A DNA stretch of 64,000 nucleotides, taken from the NCBI GenBank assembly GCA_963752755.1, contig CAVVZJ010000013.1, forward strand, positions 118,943 through 182,942. The letters run 5' to 3'. The DNA is from CAVVZJ01 sp963752755 (GTDB lineage: Bacteria; Planctomycetota; Planctomycetia; Isosphaerales; Isosphaeraceae). Position 1 is the first letter of the stretch, and every line of letters starts with the position of its first letter. Positions 29,152-37,615 of this stretch are shown here, one piece after another. The notes under the pieces are model-generated. The model was not told the DNA's origin. It did not search any database and was given only the letters and a program-made list of their open reading frames with translations. The position numbers and the translations under genes are program-made.

Positions 29152-29986
29152 CGGCCCAGGGTGTCCATCTGCCCCGACCCGGTGCCGCCTTCCCGGCCTC
29201 TCGGGAAATGCCCCGACACCCCCCGGTTCTCACCCCGATCCGCCCATTCATGAGCTATATTTTAAGCTGGCACACTGTCGATACCCCACCTGCTCCTTGG
29301 CAATTCACCGCTCCTTCTCGACCACTCCCCCGTCCATTTTGGTTCACTGCCGGCCCGACCCTCCTCCGCTCCTCCTCCAGCCTGCCGAATCGACGAAACG
29401 AACCCGGCGCTCCCCTTTGTTCGTAAAGCTCGGCTCCGCTTCTCGGATCGTCTCGCGGCTTGCCTTCATCCCTTCGCCCTGACGAAACGAACCCGAGCAC
29501 TCCGACGAAACGAACCCGACGGGAATCTGTGCCGGTTGCGCCGACTTTTTCGATTCTGTCCCCGCGGCCAAACGAACTCGATCGTCGCGACGAAACGAAC
29601 CCGACGGGAATCTGTGCCGGTTGCGCGGTCTGTATCTGGTGGCCTGGCTCGCAACAAAACGAACTCGACGCGGGGCTGGGCCGACTTTGCGGCCCTCTCG
29701 GTTCCTCGGCGCCTCGCGACGAAACGAACCCGAGCCGGTGGCCTTCGCCGCGATCGGGGGCTTCTGACTCCTGCTCGACCGGCCGTCCGCGCGACGAAAC
29801 GAACCCGGGGTTCACTTATGTTCTGTTACCCCCCCGGCCACGACGGGCGGTTGGTCCCCGTTCGTGCGTTGCGCGAAACGAACCCATCGTTCCGTTCTGT
29901 TCGTCTGCGTGGTCGCGAACGTCGGGACGGCATACCAGCGGTTCCCCCGATCACGGCGTGCCGTCCCGGTCCGACAGGCTCGACGT
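29152..29986. other. Intergenic region with dispersed short repeats
   Basis: No gene with family features is seen. The stretch from 29392 to 29886 is occupied by a repeat described separately. The minus strand can be read as a frame with recurring GFVSSRG, but this follows simply from translating the repeat and is not taken as a protein. Confidence 0.6.
29392..29886. repeat. Cluster of nine GACGAAACGAACCC-type repeats
   Basis: The core GACGAAACGAACCCGA or a close variant occurs at about 29392, 29481, 29504, 29568 (degenerate), 29589, 29652 (degenerate), 29718, 29793 and 29872, all in the same orientation with irregular gaps of 23-90 bases. Two copies (29504-29541 and 29589-29626) are part of an identical 38-base repeat. 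Spacing is irregular and the spacers are of unequal length, so this is not CRISPR. It resembles intergenic repeats of other planctomycetes that translate as ETNP or KRTR. Confidence 0.8.
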
Positions 29987-31744
29987 TCAGAGCCGCGGCG
30001 CGGTGGGCTTGACGGGCGGCTCGAAGCCGTGAACCCCGCGGACCTTCAGCTTGCGGCGATAGACCCGGTCGCCACAGGTCGCGAAGAGCGTGTCCTGGTT
30101 CTCGCCGCCGAAGGTCACGTTCGAGACCCGGCCGTTCGGCGTCGGGATGATCGCGTTGACCCGGCCCGCCTGGTCGCAGACCTGCACGCCCATCCGGGTC
30201 GCCACGTAGAGCCGGCCGTCCCGATCGACGCAGAGGCCGTCGGCGCCGCTGTCGTCGTCGGTGTCCGGCATGTGCAGATGATAATACTTCTGCTTGGACT
30301 TCAAGGAGCCGTCCGGCTGGACCTGGTAGCTATAGACCCAGTGGCTCCGGCTCTCGGCCACGTAGAGCAGCGACTGGTCCGGCGAGAGCGTCACCCCGTT
30401 GGAGAACTTCAGGCCCGTGTCCACGACCGCCTTCTCCCCACCCGGCGCGATGTACCAGACGCGGCTCGGCTCCGAGGGCTCCCGGCTCGGGTTCGTCACG
30501 TAGAGGCCCCCATCATGGCGGACGATCAGGTCGTTACCCCGGAAGCCTTCGGCGACGACGTCCGGCTTGTCGCCGTCGCCATAAGCGAGAACCTGCTCTG
30601 TGCCCGTCGCCACGGTGTAGCGTCGGCCGTCGGGTCCGAACGACTGGCCGTTCGCCGCGTGCGAGTCGTCGAGCACGAGGCCGACCTGGCCGTCGAGGCC
30701 GACCTTGTAGGTCTTGCTATTCGGGATGTCGTTGAAGAAGACCTCCCCCTTCGCATTGGCCGCCGGCCCCTCGGTGAACCGATAGCCTTCGCCAACCAGC
30801 GTCCAGTCCTCGCCCGGGATGAGAAGCTCCTGCAACTGCGGCGACCCCTTCCCCGCCTTCACCGCCTCCGGCCAGCCTTTCCAGAGCCAGCGCATGGCGT
30901 CGGGGAAGACCTCGGTGGCGTGCCGGCCGTTGTGCCCGCCCTCGCCCCAGATGTGCTCGACCTCGTAGCCGGCGAACCTCAAGGCTCGCTCCATCTCCTG
31001 GTTGGCCATCCACCAGTCGCCGCCGTAGATGTTCAGGTCGTTCGAGCCATCCTGGAGGAAGACCCGGATCGGCTTCGGCTCGGTCTTGCGGATCAAGGTC
31101 GGGTAGTCATTGCCTCCGCGAAGGCCGACGTAGGTCCCGATCGCGCTGAAGACCCGGCGGAAGGCGTCCGGACGCTCCCAGGCCGCGGTGAACGCACAGA
31201 TAGCCCCGCTGCTGGCGCCGCCGATGGCGTGGTCGTTGCCGTCCTTCGAGAGCCGGATCGGCCGCCCGTCGGCGGTCGTCTTCGACTCGACCTCGGGCAG
31301 CAATTCCTCCAGCAGGAAGCGGACGTAGTTGTCGCCGAGGCCGTCGTATTCGAAGCTCCTGTTGAAGCGATCGAGAGCCTCCCCATCCGGCGCCGGGACG
31401 CGCCCGTGCATGACGAAAACCCCGATCGTGACCGGCATCTCCCCCTTCGCGATCAACTCATCAAAGACCGCGGGAGCGTTGTATTGAACGCCGTCCTGAT
31501 TGACATACAGGCAGGCCGGCTTGGCCGGGTCGTACTGCTTCGGCACGTAGATCCAGTAGTCGCGGACTGTGCCGGGGAAGATCTGGCTCTTGTCGAATCG
31601 GTGCTTCGTCACCTCGCCCTTCGGCACGTCCTGCGCGACGATGGCGCCGGCGGTGAGGAGGGCGAGCAGAGCCGTCGAGACGGCGAGCGATCGTGGGCGG
31701 CTTTGCGACACGGTTCGGGTCCTCGGAAGAGTTCGGAGATCCAT
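29987..31744 (-). CDS. Exported esterase/SMP-30 gluconolactonase fusion
   Basis: This 585-residue two-domain protein has a signal peptide near residues 18-39. Residues about 45-290 form an esterase (alpha/beta hydrolase, enterochelin esterase-like): RDYWIYVPKQYDPAKPA, VFVMHGRVPAP, the nucleophile elbow IGGASSGAICAF near 167, and the His candidate GEGGHNGRHATEV near 265. Residues about 305-585 form a six-bladed SMP-30/gluconolactonase propeller: GYRFTEGPAANAKGEV, metal-site Asn in KFSNGVTLSPDQ, DGLCVDRDGRLYVAT, and FGGENQDTLFATCG. Such fusions are common in planctomycetes. It is divergent to the ABC-F gene. Confidence 0.87.
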   Translation of the reverse strand: MDLRTLPRTRTVSQSRPRSLAVSTALLALLTAGAIVAQDVPKGEVTKHRFDKSQIFPGTVRDYWIYVPKQYDPAKPACLYVNQDGVQYNAPAVFDELIAKGEMPVTIGVFVMHGRVPAPDGEALDRFNRSFEYDGLGDNYVRFLLEELLPEVESKTTADGRPIRLSKDGNDHAIGGASSGAICAFTAAWERPDAFRRVFSAIGTYVGLRGGNDYPTLIRKTEPKPIRVFLQDGSNDLNIYGGDWWMANQEMERALRFAGYEVEHIWGEGGHNGRHATEVFPDAMRWLWKGWPEAVKAGKGSPQLQELLIPGEDWTLVGEGYRFTEGPAANAKGEVFFNDIPNSKTYKVGLDGQVGLVLDDSHAANGQSFGPDGRRYTVATGTEQVLAYGDGDKPDVVAEGFRGNDLIVRHDGGLYVTNPSREPSEPSRVWYIAPGGEKAVVDTGLKFSNGVTLSPDQSLLYVAESRSHWVYSYQVQPDGSLKSKQKYYHLHMPDTDDDSGADGLCVDRDGRLYVATRMGVQVCDQAGRVNAIIPTPNGRVSNVTFGGENQDTLFATCGDRVYRRKLKVRGVHGFEPPVKPTAPRL

Positions 31745-31841
31745 TCTTCGGGAAGGGGGGAGCGACGGGCCGATTCTAGCGGTCCCGCCGCCGCTCCGAC
31801 ACGCCCCAGCGATCGGGCCTCCGATTCGCATCTCTGGACGC

Positions 31842-31869
31842 TTGTGTCCCGAGAACCTCGGGGTATAAT
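31842..31869 (+). promoter_or_regulatory. Promoter upstream of the ABC-F gene
   Basis: A perfect -10 hexamer TATAAT (31864-31869) is preceded 16 bases upstream by TTGTGT (31842-31847). It lies in the 177-base gap between the divergent esterase and ABC-F genes, about 50 bases before the ABC-F ATG. Confidence 0.6.
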
Positions 31870-31921
31870 ACTTGCCCCCGATCCTCAAAGCCCACCCGCC
31901 ATTATCCCCCCGAGCCGCCCC

Positions 31922-33811
31922 ATGATCCGCCTGGTCAACGCCCGAAAGAGCTATGGACGTCAGGTCCTCTACGACGGCATCGACGCCTCGATCGTCCGTG
32001 GCGAGCGGATCGGCCTGCTCGGCAAGAACGGCACCGGCAAGTCCACCCTGTTCAAGATCCTGACCGGCGAGGAGTCGCTCGACTCCGGTGACCTCCTTCG
32101 CGACCGCAAGGTCTCGATCGGCTACCTCCCCCAGGAGATCCACCCCCTCCGCGAGGGGACCGTCTTCGAGGCGATGCTCGACCACCTCGGCCCCTGGACC
32201 GAGGCCGACCGACGCCTCAAGGACGTGATGAAACGCCTGGAAGAGGCCGACCCGAAGGCCCTGGAAGAGTTTGACGACGCGATGGAGGCGTTCGTCGCCG
32301 CCGGCGGCTACGAGATGGAGGCTCGGGCCAAGGCGATCCTGCTCGGCCTCGGCTTCTCCGTCGAGAAGCTCGACGCCCCCGTCGCCACCCTCTCCGGCGG
32401 CTGGGCCATGCGCCTCGCCCTCGGCGGCCTGCTCGCCTTCGAGCACGATCTGCTCCTGCTCGACGAGCCGACGAACCACCTCGACCTGCTCTCCGTCAAG
32501 TGGTTCGAGGAGTTCCTTCGCGGCTACCCCGGCGCCATCCTGATCACCTGCCACGACCGTGACTTCCTCGATCGGGTCATTACCCGGACCTTCGAGCTGG
32601 ACATGGGTCAGCTCCACGCCTACCCCGGCAATTACTCCGCTTACCTCCCTCAGAAGGAACACCGGCTGGCGGTCCAGCAGGCGTCGTTCGACTCGCAGCA
32701 GAAGAAGATCCGCCAGATGCAGGACTTCGTCGATCGCAACCGCGCCAACGCCGCCACCGCCGCCCGCGCCCAGAGCCGTCTCAAGGCGATTGAGAAGCTG
32801 GATCGCATCGACGCCCCCCAGACCGACACCTCCGCCCTCCGCATCCGACTTCCCGAGCCCCCTCGCAGCGGCCAGGTCGTCGCCCGGCTCGATGACGTGA
32901 CCTTCGCCTACGGCACCAGGGTCGTCTATCGCGGCCTCGACCTGGAGATCGAGCGCGGCGACAAGGTTGTCCTCGTCGGCCCCAACGGCGCCGGCAAGAC
33001 GACGTTGATGAAGCTCCTGGCCGGCGTCAATCCGCCGACGACCGGCTCGGTCACGCTCGGCAGCAACGTCTTCTCCACCTATTTCGCCCAGCACCGCTTC
33101 GAGGCGCTCGACCTCAAGGCGACTGTCCTCGCCACCCTCCGCGAGGTCCACCCCGGCGCCAGCGAGGGGGCCCTCCGCCACATGCTCGGCGCCTTCCTCT
33201 TCTCCGGCGACGCCGTGGACAAGCCCGTCAATGCCCTCTCCGGCGGCGAGAAGACCCGCCTCTGCCTGGCGAAGATCCTCACCGTCGCCCACAACTTCCT
33301 GATGCTCGACGAGCCCACGAACCACCTCGACATCGCCAGCCGCGACGTCCTCGAAGACGCCCTTCGCGGGTATGAAGGCACCCTCTGCTTCATCTCCCAC
33401 GACGAGCACTTCATCCGCGCCGTCGCCAACAAGGTCATCGAGGTCGAGTCGGGCCGCCTGACCGTCTATCCCTGCGACTATGAAAATTATCTCTATATCA
33501 AGATGAAACGGCGGGACATCGGCAGCCCGTTCGCTGTACTCGACCCGCGGCGTCCGCCCCCGCCAGGAGCCGAGCGACGGCGGCCCCGGCGCGGGTCGCC
33601 GGGCCTCATCGGTCGCCTGAGCGGACCGGGCTCGGTTCTGGCAATCTCCCCCGCGATCGGGCATCATCCTCTATTCGAAGACGGTCGCCACGAACCCGCA
33701 TCGAGGAGGCTGCCCCATGACCGCCCGAAGATTGCTCGCCCTCGCCCCCCTGCTCCTCGCCGCCTCACCCACCCCCGCCGCCGATGCGATCCGCCCGATC
33801 GCGACGGATGA
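31922..33811 (+). CDS. ABC-F family ATP-binding protein
   Basis: This soluble twin-ATPase of the ABC-F type acts on ribosomes, not in membranes. The first cassette has GLLGKNGTGKSTLF near residue 35, LSGGWAMRLALGG near 157 and LLLLDEPTNHLDLL near 179; the linker helices lie near 245-290 (the P-site tRNA interaction motif). The second has LVGPNGAGKTTLMKL near 353, LSGGEKTRLCLAKIL near 439 and MLDEPTNHLDIASRD near 460. Family similarity ends near KMKRRDIG (33515). The last about 95 residues are low complexity and overlap the next gene by 95 bases; a shift before 33618 would allow a stop at 33618-33620. The C-terminal end is thus doubtful. Confidence 0.88.
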   Translation: MIRLVNARKSYGRQVLYDGIDASIVRGERIGLLGKNGTGKSTLFKILTGEESLDSGDLLRDRKVSIGYLPQEIHPLREGTVFEAMLDHLGPWTEADRRLKDVMKRLEEADPKALEEFDDAMEAFVAAGGYEMEARAKAILLGLGFSVEKLDAPVATLSGGWAMRLALGGLLAFEHDLLLLDEPTNHLDLLSVKWFEEFLRGYPGAILITCHDRDFLDRVITRTFELDMGQLHAYPGNYSAYLPQKEHRLAVQQASFDSQQKKIRQMQDFVDRNRANAATAARAQSRLKAIEKLDRIDAPQTDTSALRIRLPEPPRSGQVVARLDDVTFAYGTRVVYRGLDLEIERGDKVVLVGPNGAGKTTLMKLLAGVNPPTTGSVTLGSNVFSTYFAQHRFEALDLKATVLATLREVHPGASEGALRHMLGAFLFSGDAVDKPVNALSGGEKTRLCLAKILTVAHNFLMLDEPTNHLDIASRDVLEDALRGYEGTLCFISHDEHFIRAVANKVIEVESGRLTVYPCDYENYLYIKMKRRDIGSPFAVLDPRRPPPPGAERRRPRRGSPGLIGRLSGPGSVLAISPAIGHHPLFEDGRHEPASRRLPHDRPKIARPRPPAPRRLTHPRRRCDPPDRDG

Positions 33812-34883
33812 CGCCTCGAAGACCGCGGCCGCCGTCGTCGTCGAAGGATCCATCCCGCTGGCCTACACCGCCCAGCTTTTTCCGCTCGACGACGCCGGCC
33901 AGGTCATCAGCCCCGGCCAGGCGGACCGGCAGAGTGAGGCCGTTCTCGACCACCTGCAAGCCGTCCTCGTCCGGGGCCACTCCGGCCTTGACCGCCTCGT
34001 CCGCGTCCACGTCTATGCCGCCCGCAACGACGTCGTACCCGCCTTCCGCGCCGCCTTCGCAAAACGCTCCCTGGGCGCAGCCCGTCCGGCGATCACCTAC
34101 GTCGTCGGCCCCCTCCGCTACCCCGACGCCCTGGTGGCTGTCGATGCAATCGCCGCCGCGCCTGGCGAGGGCCGTGGCGGGGACATCGCTCTCCTGACGC
34201 CCGGCTCTCGCGTCTTCGTCTCCGGCCAGGCCGAGGCCGCGACCGAGATGTCCGAGGCGACCCGCAAGACCCTCGAAAGCCTGGCCGCCACCCTCGACCA
34301 CCTCGGCCTGAAGAAGTCCGACGTCGTCCAGCTCAAGGCCTTCCTCCGCCCGATCTCCTCGGCCGCCGACGTCGAGCGCGAGGTCGCCGCCTTCCTCGGC
34401 ATGGGGAACGCCCCGCCCCTGGTCCTCGTCGCCTGGGAGTCGGAGAACTCGCCGATCGAGATCGAGCTGGTCGCCAATGGGGCCAATCGCCAGGGCGAAT
34501 CCGCCGTCGAGTACGTCACCCCTCCCGGCCTCAAGGCCTCCCCGGTCTTCAGCCGCGTCGCCGTCGTCCCCGACGGCCCCTTGATCTTCGTCGGCGGTCT
34601 GTACGGCCCGAAGGAGGCCGACGGCCGCGCCCAGACCCAGGCCATCTTCGCCCTTCTCAAGGACCTTCTCTCCCAGGCCGGCAGCGACTTCCGCCACCTC
34701 GTCAAGGCAACTTACTACGTCTCCGACGACGACGCCAGCCGAGCCTTGAACGAGCTTCGCCCCGACTACTTCGACCCATCCCGCCCCCCCGCCGCCTCCA
34801 AGGCCGCCGTCGCTGGTGTCGGCGCCGAAGGCCGCGGCCTCACGCTCGACATGATCGCCGTGCCCGCCCCGGCGGGCGAATGA
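33717..34883 (+). CDS. Exported triple-RidA domain protein
   Basis: This 388-residue protein has a signal peptide (about 1-22, ending SPTPAADA) followed by three RidA/YjgF-like units: about 30-150, 155-265 and 275-388. The third is closest to canonical RidA (VFVGG-like FVGGLYG, LVKATYYVSDD, PAASKAAVAGVG), while the first two are degenerate. Classical RidA proteins are cytosolic enamine/imine deaminases with a catalytic Arg; here that Arg is not clearly conserved in all units. Export and triplication suggest a non-canonical role. A strong GAGGAGG precedes the ATG. Confidence 0.8.
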   Translation: MTARRLLALAPLLLAASPTPAADAIRPIATDDASKTAAAVVVEGSIPLAYTAQLFPLDDAGQVISPGQADRQSEAVLDHLQAVLVRGHSGLDRLVRVHVYAARNDVVPAFRAAFAKRSLGAARPAITYVVGPLRYPDALVAVDAIAAAPGEGRGGDIALLTPGSRVFVSGQAEAATEMSEATRKTLESLAATLDHLGLKKSDVVQLKAFLRPISSAADVEREVAAFLGMGNAPPLVLVAWESENSPIEIELVANGANRQGESAVEYVTPPGLKASPVFSRVAVVPDGPLIFVGGLYGPKEADGRAQTQAIFALLKDLLSQAGSDFRHLVKATYYVSDDDASRALNELRPDYFDPSRPPAASKAAVAGVGAEGRGLTLDMIAVPAPAGE

Positions 34884-34921
34884 TCCCGACTCTCACTCAA
34901 TTTTGACATGAGGAATTTTCG

Positions 34922-35956
34922 ATGCTGCGAACGATCCTCGGAACAACCGCCCTCCTCTCAACCCTGCTCGCGACGGCGCCGACCGTCGGCCAGGAGTCGC
35001 CCAAGCCGCTCCGCGTCGGCATCATCGGGCTCGACACGTCGCACGTCGTCGCCTTCACGAACGTGCTCAACAACCCGAAGGCCACCGGCGATCTGGCCGG
35101 CCTGAAGGTTGTTGCCGCCTACCCTGGCGGCAGCCCCGACGTCGCCGCCAGCCGCGACCGCGTCGAGGGCTTCACCACGCAGCTCCGCGACAAGTTCGGC
35201 GTCGAGATCGTGGACTCGATCGAAGCCCTTCTCGACCGCGTCGATGTCGTCCTGCTCGAAAGCGTTGATGGCCGCCCCCACCTGGAGCAGGCGCGGCCGG
35301 TGTTGAAGGCGCATAAGCCGCTCTTCATCGATAAGCCGGTCGCCGGCTCGCTGGCCGACGCCATCGCGATCTACCGGCTCGCCGAGGAGACCGGCACCCC
35401 CTGCTTCTCCAGCTCCTCGCTCCGCTACAACCCGAAGCTTCAGGAGCTCAAGGACAATCCCGCGCTCGGCGACGTGATCGGCTGCGACGCCTACAGCCCT
35501 TGCTCGCTGGAGGAGCATCACCCCGACCTCTTCTGGTACGGCGTCCACGGCGTCGAGTCGCTCTTCACCGTGATGGGCACCGGCTGCGAGTCGGTGACCC
35601 GCGTGCAGACCGAGGGGACCGAGCTGGTCGTCGGCACCTGGAAGGGCGGTCGGGTCGGCACCTTCCGCGGCATCCGACAGGGCAAGGCCGACTACGGCGT
35701 GCTCGCGTTCGGCTCGAAGGGTGTCGTCCACGTCCACGGCTCTGGGGGTTACGAGCCCTTGCTGCACGAGATCGCGAAGTTCTTCCGATCCGGCAAGCCG
35801 CCCGTCAGCGCCGCGGAAACCATCGAGATGTTCGCCTTCATGGAAGCCGCCGACGAGAGCAAGCGCCGCGGCGGCGAGCCCGTCTCGATCGCGACCGTGA
35901 TGGACAAGGCTCGCAATCAGGTCGCCCAATCCGAATCGACGACGAAGCGGAAATGA
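34922..35956 (+). CDS. Gfo/Idh/MocA family oxidoreductase-like protein
   Basis: This 344-residue protein has a short signal peptide (about 1-23) and an NAD(P)-binding Rossmann half (LRVGIIGLDTSHVVAF near residue 31, instead of the usual GxGxxG), then the family lysine in PLFIDKPVAGSLADAI near 135. The second half has YNPKLQELKDNPALGDVIG and the HGVESLFTVMGTGCESV segment. Such exported members are abundant in planctomycetes and mostly uncharacterised. GAGGA precedes the ATG. It follows the RidA gene by 38 bases on the same strand and may be in one transcript with it. Confidence 0.85.
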   Translation: MLRTILGTTALLSTLLATAPTVGQESPKPLRVGIIGLDTSHVVAFTNVLNNPKATGDLAGLKVVAAYPGGSPDVAASRDRVEGFTTQLRDKFGVEIVDSIEALLDRVDVVLLESVDGRPHLEQARPVLKAHKPLFIDKPVAGSLADAIAIYRLAEETGTPCFSSSSLRYNPKLQELKDNPALGDVIGCDAYSPCSLEEHHPDLFWYGVHGVESLFTVMGTGCESVTRVQTEGTELVVGTWKGGRVGTFRGIRQGKADYGVLAFGSKGVVHVHGSGGYEPLLHEIAKFFRSGKPPVSAAETIEMFAFMEAADESKRRGGEPVSIATVMDKARNQVAQSESTTKRK

Positions 35957-35967
35957 GTGATTGACCG

Positions 35968-35997
35968 GCCGGGGCGTCCCTCTCGCGACGCCCCGGC
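35968..35997 (+). terminator. Hairpin terminator after the Gfo/Idh gene
   Basis: GCCGGGGCGTC (35968-35978) pairs perfectly with GACGCCCCGGC (35987-35997) across an 8-base loop, 11 bases after the stop codon. No clear T run follows, only GGCTTGT. Confidence 0.6.
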
Positions 35998-36101
35998 GGC
36001 TTGTAGCCCCCGCCGGACGGATCGGCTAGCATCGCGGATTGGACAGGCCGCTCGACCCGGTGTGGCCCGACACGCGATCCTCGAAAAATGGAGAGTCGCT
36101 C

Positions 36102-37460
36102 ATGTCTCGAACACTCGCCCTGCTCGTACTCCTCCTCGCCTCCGGCCCGTTCGCGACCGCCGCCGACCAGCCGCTCAAGGTCGGCGTCTTCGCCGTCGAT
36201 GCCTCGCCGCCGGTTGGGAGCCCACTGGCGTATGATCCGACCAAGGAGGTCGTCCAGCCGCTCACCTGCAAAGGGGTCGTCCTGATCGGCGAGAGCAAAC
36301 CGATCGTGCTCTGCGCCGTGGACTGGATTGGCATCGGCAACGGTGGCCAGACCGAGTTCCGCAAGGCTCTGGCCGAGGCCATCGGCACCGAGCCGGAACG
36401 GGTCCGCGTCCACACCCTCCACCAGCACGACGCTCCCGGCTACGACGCTTCGGTCGCCCGGATGCTGGAGAAGGGAGGTGTCGATGTCGGCCAGGTTGTC
36501 GATCTGGCGTTCGTCCGCGACGTGATCGCCCGCGCCGCGTCGGCGGCGAAGCAGGCAGCGGCCGAGGCTCGGGCCGTCACCCACCTGGGGCTCGGCGAGG
36601 GCCGGGTCGAGAAGGTGGCGTCGAATCGCCGCATCCTCGGGCCGGACGGCAAGGTCCAGTATGTCCGCTATACCGCCTGTGCGGACCCCAAGATCCGTGC
36701 CTTCCCCGAGGGTACGATCGACCCGATGCTCAAGATGATCAGCTTCTGGGACGGCGACGAGGCCGTCGCCGTCTTGACCTTCTACGCCACCCATCCCCAG
36801 AGCTACTACCGGACCGGCGGCGCCAACCCAGACTTCCCCGGCATGGCTCGCGATCAACGCCAGCAGGCCACTGGCGTCCCCCACATCCACTTCGATGGGG
36901 CGGGCGGTAATATCGGTGCCGGCAAATATAACGACGGTTCCCACGAGAACCGCCAGATCCTCGCTGACCGAGTCGCCGCCGGCATGACCCGTGCCTGGGA
37001 AGCCACGAAGAAGCAAGCGATCACGGCCTCGGACCTCGGCTGGGAGTCGATGGACGTCGCCCTGCCACCCGCGACCAATCTCGACGAGGACGCCCTTCGG
37101 GCGAGGCTCAAGGACGATTCGGCCGCTCCCCGAGCCCGCGCCGGTGCCGCGCACGACCTCATCTGGCTGGAGCGTTGCCGGTCGGGCGATACGATCGATC
37201 TTTCTTGCCTGAAGCTCGCCTCGGCGCGGGTTCTCTTCATGCCGGGCGAGCTGTTCGTCGAGTACCAGCTCGCTGCCCAGAGGATGCGTCCCGACCTCTT
37301 CGTCGCGATGGCCGCCTACGGCGACTACGGACCTGGCTACATCGGCACCGAGGTCGCCTATCCCCAGGGCGGCTACGAGACCGGCCGCGGCGTCTCGCTC
37401 GTCGCGCCCGGCGTGGAGAAGGTTCTGATGGATGCCATGAAGCGTCTTCTCCACGACTGA
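36102..37460 (+). CDS. Exported neutral/alkaline ceramidase-like protein
   Basis: This 452-residue protein has a signal peptide (about 1-20, FATAADQ). The start PLKVGVFAVDASPPVGSP and the following CAVDWIGIGNGG, HTLHQHDAPGYD near residue 120, FYATHPQSYYRT near 230 and FDGAGGNIGAGKYND near 265 fit the N-terminal fold of neutral/alkaline ceramidases and related planctomycete proteins; the His residues would bind zinc. The full ceramidase C-domain is absent, so the substrate is open. A further ATG 21 codons upstream is in frame but precedes the signal peptide. Confidence 0.72.
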   Translation: MSRTLALLVLLLASGPFATAADQPLKVGVFAVDASPPVGSPLAYDPTKEVVQPLTCKGVVLIGESKPIVLCAVDWIGIGNGGQTEFRKALAEAIGTEPERVRVHTLHQHDAPGYDASVARMLEKGGVDVGQVVDLAFVRDVIARAASAAKQAAAEARAVTHLGLGEGRVEKVASNRRILGPDGKVQYVRYTACADPKIRAFPEGTIDPMLKMISFWDGDEAVAVLTFYATHPQSYYRTGGANPDFPGMARDQRQQATGVPHIHFDGAGGNIGAGKYNDGSHENRQILADRVAAGMTRAWEATKKQAITASDLGWESMDVALPPATNLDEDALRARLKDDSAAPRARAGAAHDLIWLERCRSGDTIDLSCLKLASARVLFMPGELFVEYQLAAQRMRPDLFVAMAAYGDYGPGYIGTEVAYPQGGYETGRGVSLVAPGVEKVLMDAMKRLLHD

Positions 37461-37615
37461 TCGACAATCCGGATTCGTCACCGTCCCTTTCGAAAGTTCC
37501 AGGCGTCCCGCATGGCCGATGGGTCCTGGTCGATCGAGAAATTAGTCCCTTTCTGGACCATCGACCATCCCCCATCGACCATGCTCGGCGCTTTTCCTCG
37601 TGCGGAGCTTTCCCC

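Noticed and set aside
29255..29815. Minus-strand protein with repeated GFVSSRG
   Set aside because: The repeats are fully explained by translating the DNA repeat; no start signal or other coding evidence.
29392..29886. Possible CRISPR array
   Set aside because: Core copies are only 13-16 bases, spacing varies from 23 to about 90 bases, no cas gene is near, and spacers are not uniform.
31745..33667. Very long minus-strand open frame opposite the ABC-F gene, in frame with the esterase/SMP-30 gene
   Set aside because: It is the antisense shadow of a conserved ABC-F gene in GC-rich DNA; the esterase has its own signal peptide at 31744.
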